Shown here: positions 59,302-64,000 of the stretch, piece after piece
Layout of the letters: each line of letters opens with the position of its first letter
Numbering within the stretch: the stretch's first letter is position 1
Assembly (NCBI GenBank): GCA_012932865.1
Contig: SAXG01000004.1
Coordinates: 310,001-374,000 of the forward strand
DNA from: Amylostereum areolatum
Taxonomy: Eukaryota > Basidiomycota > Agaricomycetes > Russulales > Stereaceae
DNA: 64,000 bases
Direction of reading: 5' to 3'
Program-made: the position numbers and the translations under genes
The notes under the pieces: model-generated
What the model was told of the DNA's origin: nothing
Seen by the model: the letters and a program-made list of their open reading frames with translations, nothing else
The model's database searches: none

Positions 59302-60688
59302 TCACTGTAAAATGCGAAACTGGTCAGCAAGCGGGACGTCGACTACAATTCAGGCGGCTACTCACCGCGCCGACGATCACACCCCTTGCAGCAAGAATGT
59401 CCAGGGATTCAGTGGCGAAACCGAAGTCGTTATACCCAGTGGTCGTCCCAGGAGTATAGAACGAAGAGCGATCATATGGTGTCAGGGGGATATCCTTCTC
59501 AAGTCGAATGGGTAGGTCAGGCTGTTTTGGGCCCAGTCAGTTCACATGAGCACAAACAGAGAAAATAAACAAATACATTGGAGGTGTAGTACCGTCCGAA
59601 CGCCACCAATTCGCTGTCGTGCTCTTCCGCCTCTTTGATGGCAGAACCGCGGTTGTACCCTCCGTCGGCGATGTAAGGTATGCCCCGCCATATCTCGCGC
59701 AAGAAATCATTAGATTCTCCTGTCTTGATTTCGCGTGCTTCAAACCCGGCAATACGAGGCTCGACAGCGTGTAGGAACGCGATATCGGGGTGACGAGCAC
59801 GTATTTCGCGCGCAACGTATCCAAAGGTAGGGCGAGGGTCCTCAGGCTCTACGCCTCCGTCTACACAGCCATGGGATCGGTGTCAGATTTCGTGGTCAAC
59901 AAGGAGGCCTGAGCAACACGCACCGAAACCCGGCACGGTTGCCCACGGGGAAAACTTCACGCCCACCCTATCCGCACCGATTGCCTCCACGACCGCGTCG
60001 ACCACTTCAAGATAGAATCTGCCCTTGTTCTCGGGAGTCCCGCCGTATTCGTCCGTGCGGTTATTGGCAAAATTCTTCAAGAACTCGTCCGCGAGATAAC
60101 CACCAGCACCATGGATCTCGACGCCGTCGAAGCCTGCGCCCTCCACAGCGGCTCGCGCGGCGGAAGCGTAGTACTGTACGTAGTCCTTGATCTCGTGCTT
60201 GGTCATTGCACGCGGGGCCCTACTGCGACCTTCAACAGGCAGGTTTCCAGCCGAAAGATAAGGGTACGACGGGTCCGCCTCTTCCAGAATCTCAGGGATA
60301 GAACGACGACCTACGGTCCAGATTTGGCAATATATAAAAGAGCCTTTTGCGTGGACGGCATCTACGACCTACATACGACCAGTCAGCGCGCGAAGTAAAG
60401 GTAAAGGTAAACGACTTTATCCACCTTCTTCCACGCAGCGATTTGCTCGGACGAATACAGGCCAGGTATATTGCGATAATCCAGACCTGCATCGCGCGGC
60501 GTTACGTAGGTTGCCTCGCTGATGATGAAGGTGCCCGGAACTGTCGCACGCAGCGCATAATGTTCGACTTGAATATCGCCCACAACGTGGTTGTCGTCCG
60601 CCCTGTTGCGCGTTAGGGGAGCCAGAACAACACCATGTTGTAGGTCCATGCGACCAACACGGATGGGCTGGAATAATTTCGCTGTCAT
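59302..60688 (-). CDS. Old yellow enzyme-family NADH:flavin oxidoreductase
   Basis: MTAKLFQPIRVGRMDLQHGVV opens the FMN barrel, with VVLAPLTRNRADD (the Thr near flavin N5/O4), TFIISEATYVTPRDAG, MTKHEIKDYVQYYASAA, VEIHGAGGYLADEFL, NNRTDEYGGTPENKGRFYL, VGVKFSPWATVPGF and VAFGRYYTSNPDLP. This is the OYE / 12-oxophytodienoate reductase family, which reduces activated C=C bonds with NAD(P)H. The substrate-binding pair, usually H-x-x-N (HGAN) in this position, reads HGAG: His and the Tyr two residues later are kept, but Asn is Gly. About five exons; the last is tiny (FRILQ) after a GTGAGT intron. The function on a specific enone is not known. Confidence 0.88.
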
Positions 60689-61730
60689 GTTAGGGGCGTG
60701 CGGAGATGTTTATGAACGATGGATGAGAACTTGGGGATGGAGGAAGTCTTTTTTCGACTCTTTATACTTACCATGAGGACTTTCTCAAAGGCGGAAGGAG
60801 TCGGGAGATGGATGGCGTCCATCAGTCGGTGTACGCGTTTTCGCGGCTTCGCCTGCACTTCTTGGTCAGTCGGGCTCGGTCAAAAAGTCAGCGTGCATGA
60901 TTTCCGGTTGTACCGGGCCTTCAGACTTGTTTCAGGCCTCTAAAAGATGTCCCATGCAGTGACGAAAACATGGATTTACGTGAGTCAGTCCGCGAGTAGC
61001 GCCCACCGGCAGGCTGACGAATAGACTGAGGGCGACACAGGACTTGTTGTTGACTAAGTTCGAAGGTCCGCTGAGGCTGACTGGAATGCTATCGAACATA
61101 CTAAAGTGAGTAATCTGCCAAGTAGACGTTGAATGCATGTTGAAACGTTAAGAAGTACTTCCGATCCGGGCCCATACACAGCGCACCAAAGGGGGGGACG
61201 AACCCCCAGACCTGATGAGAAATCATCGAGTTGGTGATGTATTACAGTTGACAATGGTATGTGGGCGTACGTCGACCCATTTCCACGTTGAACAACCTTC
61301 ATGTACGTGAAGAATGCTACTCGTCATTATGCGGGAGGGGGGGGGCGGATACGAGGGTCATCGATTAGACTGACATCTTGTGAAAGAGGATGATTGGAGA
61401 AAGAAATAACGCAGTGGGGCTTGAGAATCGAAGAAGTTCCGGAGCGGTTGCCCATTCAGAAACCCCAGAGGATCCAAAGACGAGAGAAATATGTTCTCCC
61501 TCTGTATCAATCGAAATAAACAGGAGTCAGGTATGGGGGAGAGAAGGACACGGCTAGAGCTGATGGTCTTCCTTGCCGATATGACACCTAAACGGTTTCT
61601 CACAAGGGACTTAACCCTGAACCGAGGGGTAAAGGTGCATCGGGTAGGGAAACGTTTTATAACTGATCATGGTCATAGAGCAAAAGTGGTCATACAAGAA
61701 CATCCCCGTACCCGTCACATATTTGTTGCT
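60689..61730. other. Intergenic region
   Basis: 1.04 kb without a supported gene, between two minus-strand genes. A G/C-run inverted pair near 61188-61207 (GGGGGGG and CCCCC around GACGAA) can form a small hairpin. On inspection it does not complete a tRNA. Confidence 0.4.
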
Positions 61731-62238
61731 TCATGCTGCAGCCTCAGCAACGCTGAGCAAGTCACTGTCGCCAGGATCCGTGATCGTCATAACACTGTGG
61801 TTTGGTCAGACTTCGACCTACGAAAATGAACAATACACGTACCCGACACGGAAGAGCTTGCCAGCAGCGGTGCCAAGGGCAACATTCGTGCCGGCGAAGT
61901 GATGCACGGTCGTCTTGCTAAGCATAGCGTAGTACTCGATTTCCGACTTGCGAAGAGGTGGGCAGTTGCCGGCAATGAGGATGAGCTTGGCTATACCGTT
62001 CGAGTAGGATCACAAGAAATAACACATAGGGGAGACAGACAAAGTTAGCACAGGGACCTTCTCAGCCGTAGCTCCAGTCCCAGCCGGACAGCGCAAAAGA
62101 CGCACCTTTTGAGTTGCGCATCTGCTTGAGAGCAGACTTGTAGCCGAGGGAGTATTTGCCCGATTTGACGACGAGCGCGAGGCGAGCCGCGATAGACTCC
62201 GTCGACTTGGCGGCTTTCGACTTTTTTGTGGGGGCCAT
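61731..62238 (-). CDS. RPL30: 60S ribosomal protein L30 (eL30)
   Basis: Three exons on the minus strand. Exon 1 reads [37 protein letters not shown] and KQMRNSKG. Exon 2 reads [38 protein letters not shown] and [11 protein letters not shown]. Exon 3 ends [20 protein letters not shown]. This is the complete eL30 sequence of about 115 residues, an L7Ae-type RNA-binding fold near the large-subunit interface. Both introns are GT-AG and in phase. In yeast this protein binds its own pre-mRNA to control splicing; whether that applies here is not visible. The SET gene is divergent. Confidence 0.95.
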
Positions 62239-62557
62239 TGCGCTCGTGTGGTGTCGGCGAGGTGGTGAGATCGGCGGTGGTCTTGAAGCTTGAGGATGGC
62301 AGCAACACGGATGGAGCGAAAATCGACCGAAGAGCAAGCAACCGGCTATCTCGGACCGTGAGGTTCTGTGCAGTTGCTGGCAATTCCCGTAAGTATGTAC
62401 CGGTCCGACAGCACCGAGGCGCGTCGCGTCCGACGCGTCGCGACTCGCCAGGCGCGACTCCTTGGGACGGTTCCGGGAACGGGTCGCATCAAAGTATCAC
62501 GAGCGACAGTACAACTGTCCTCCCGCCCGACCAGGATGTCCCTTCCCCACAGCAATC
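62239..62557. promoter_or_regulatory. Divergent promoter region, RPL30 and SET gene
   Basis: 319 bp between the divergent start codons of a ribosomal protein gene and a SET-domain gene. GC-rich with repeated GACGCGTCG-type steps near 62420-62445. No named site is claimed. Confidence 0.4.
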
Positions 62558-63288
62558 ATGTCAAGCGCAGAAGAAGGATATGTTCCATCCCACCCTGACC
62601 TCTTCATCGTCAATTTCAAACCGGGAGGTTTTCTATCCTCGCTCGTGGCACAAAAGGCATGTCACCGTTCCGTCCACTTCAGGGCATCCGTTCACTAACA
62701 TGTCCTCAAGAGCTTTGTATCAGGTGAAGTGATCGCTCGGTTGGAAGGACTCACTGCGGGTCCGAAGGCGTACACGTCTGTCCAGTATGGCCCTGGTCCC
62801 AACGATCATGTAGAGCTTAACTCCGATCTTGTCTATGGTGCGTTCTAAGTTGATCTGAACGGAGCATTACTCATGGGTGCCGCCAGTGAATCACTCGTGC
62901 GAACCAAACGTTGCGTTTGACATGTCGTCCCCAGACCGTTCCGAGTGGAACGTACGCGCTCTCAAACCCGTAGACGAGGGAGATGCATGTGCGTTCACCT
63001 CAGTGACGGCTCCTTTCATCGTCCGCGCTGACGCCCGGTCAAACCCAGTGACATTCTTCTATCCAAGCACTGAATGGTCGATGGAACAAACCTTCGACTG
63101 CTTCTGCAGTGCCCCGGTAAGCTGCCACTCTGTCATTTGCATGAGGAATAACCTGGCAGATGCGTTTTCAGACATGTCTCAAGCGGGTCGGTGGTGCTGC
63201 CTCGCTCTCGCGGGAGGACCTCCTAGCTCGCGAGTATGTGAGCCCGTGGATACTGGCGTCGATAGCAAAACGCGACAGTACGCAATAA
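62558..63288 (+). CDS. Small stand-alone SET-domain protein
   Basis: Reads MSSAEEGYVPSHPDLFIVN, VISGEVIARLEGL-like start of SET (here SFVSGEVIARLEGLTAGPK), then YVNHSCEPNVAFDMSSPD (the NHSCEPN catalytic core), ALKPVDEGDALTFFYPSTEW and a post-SET Cys cluster FDCFCSAP with TCLKRVGG. It ends SPWILASIAKRDSTQ. About 165-175 residues: essentially SET plus post-SET with no other domain, as in several basidiomycete proteins. SET proteins methylate lysines on histones or other proteins; the target here is unknown. The first intron, 62657-62710, starts with GC (AAG then GCATGT), and the next three are GT-AG. Confidence 0.85.
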
Positions 63289-63359
63289 TGTTCTGTCGGA
63301 ATGTCGTCGAAAGTAAATTGCGATTGGAAGTCAATATCAACGACGTATGCGTCTAGAGA

Positions 63360-64000
63360 TTATTGCAAAAACAATTCCTTCACGACCTTTAAGGTGTCCG
63401 CCGGGCTGGTGACCGAGTGACCGATCGTTCGAGAATCCGTGAAGATCTCATAATCGTTTCCACCCTACCATTGCGGTTAGTTTCACGTAAAGAGATCAAA
63501 GTGTGCATCCGGTACCTTGTACGTCTTGTCCCCAAAGAAATGAATTTCTTCGAAGCCCTCGCTCTCGACGTGCCTAAGGGCATAGGTCTTATCCCATCCC
63601 GCCGGGAATACGTCGAAAGAGATTTGGCCACCGATCGCAAATGTGAGGCCGTAATCGGCGAATTTCTCCTGAAGTACTTTGACAAAAGCGGCGCGAACGC
63701 CATGGATCTGTACACGATGTTTAATCGACGGGAGGACGTCAGGGTAGATGAATTACCTTGTCATACGCTAAAAAGTCGAGTCGTTCTTGAATGCTAGAAA
63801 ATGCGACATCAGCTTCTTGAATGACAAAGGGGAACGTATACTGACGATGCGTTGCGTCCAATAGGACTGACGTTGACCATGCCATTGCGGAATTCGATGA
63901 ATGTACCGCTGAGAGATAATTGAGCGTCGAAAAGGTCGTCAATAATAGCGAAATTATACCGTTTGATGGGGATGTCCATGTCCGCGATGTAGTGTAGGAT
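63360..64000 (-). CDS. SEC53: Phosphomannomutase, C-terminal part (runs off the window)
   Basis: Only the 3' part is present; the gene continues beyond 64000. Reading from the right edge: [13 protein letters not shown], then [77 protein letters not shown] and the closing [18 protein letters not shown]. These are the cap domain and the HAD-type metal/phosphate motif (FFGDKT) of eukaryotic phosphomannomutase. It turns mannose-6-phosphate into mannose-1-phosphate in the cytosol, feeding GDP-mannose for glycosylation. Stop TAA is at 63360, 71 bp from the SET gene stop on the other strand, so the two genes converge. Confidence 0.92.

Noticed and set aside
61140..61260. tRNA-like T-arm (GGGGGTTCGTCCCCC) on the minus strand
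   Set aside because: No 5-bp anticodon stem with a 7-base loop or matching acceptor stem could be drawn; only an isolated hairpin.
1..64000. CRISPR arrays, bacterial operons or prophage-like modules
   Set aside because: The window is clearly fungal nuclear DNA with spliced genes; no spaced direct-repeat array or bacterial gene set is present.

Overview
This window is nuclear DNA from a filamentous fungus, almost certainly a basidiomycete and most likely a mushroom-forming Agaricomycete. Evidence seen in the sequence: dense genes on both strands split by many 45-80 bp GT-AG introns with fungal CTGAC/CTAAC-like branch sites, intergenic gaps of a few hundred bases, and a fungal gene set (velvet regulator, Zn2Cys6 factor, DASH Hsk3, fungal-type Met5, Erg7). 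The placement in basidiomycetes is inferred from exon structure and resemblance to families I know from that group.

Layout. 0.7-11.1 kb: an acidic conserved protein of unknown function, DASH subunit Hsk3, a P-loop kinase with a glycine/arginine-rich tail, a mitochondrial TPR protein, TIM23 and a velvet regulator. 11.1-13.7 kb: gene-poor, AT-richer, with a MITE-like inverted repeat. 13.7-19.0 kb: a CYSTM protein, cytochrome c1 and a Thp3/LENG8-type SAC3 protein. 19.5-23.3 kb: a Zn2Cys6 transcription factor on the minus strand. 25.8-30.9 kb: dynein intermediate chain and alanine:glyoxylate aminotransferase. 31.8-39.6 kb (minus): the sulfite reductase beta subunit and an MFS transporter. 42.3-48.2 kb: an alpha/beta hydrolase, lanosterol synthase and an Arp9-like actin-related protein. 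49-52 kb: one uncertain secreted-protein model and a conserved uncharacterised protein. 52.6-55.8 kb: a group II PLP decarboxylase and initiator tRNA-Met. 56-57.1 kb: gene relics. 57.8-64 kb: a second, intact alpha/beta hydrolase, an old yellow enzyme, ribosomal protein L30, a stand-alone SET protein and the 3' end of phosphomannomutase.

The genes are mostly unrelated housekeeping genes in ordinary fungal order. Themes include mitochondrial import and respiration (TIM23, cytochrome c1, TPR protein), sulfate assimilation (Met5), sterol synthesis (Erg7), chromatin (Arp9, SET protein) and morphogenesis (velvet). There is no convincing dedicated gene cluster, although a hydrolase, an old yellow enzyme and a PLP decarboxylase lie within 8 kb.

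Two features recur. Several well-conserved genes are interrupted by apparent single-base insertions, clustered near 0.9-1.1, 15.4-16.3, 42.8-47.8 and 51.2 kb. Because essential genes are hit and every shift has the same sign, sequencing error is the simplest explanation. Second, at least four introns begin with GC instead of GT. Exon boundaries were placed by eye from splice signals and family similarity; no alignment or search was run.
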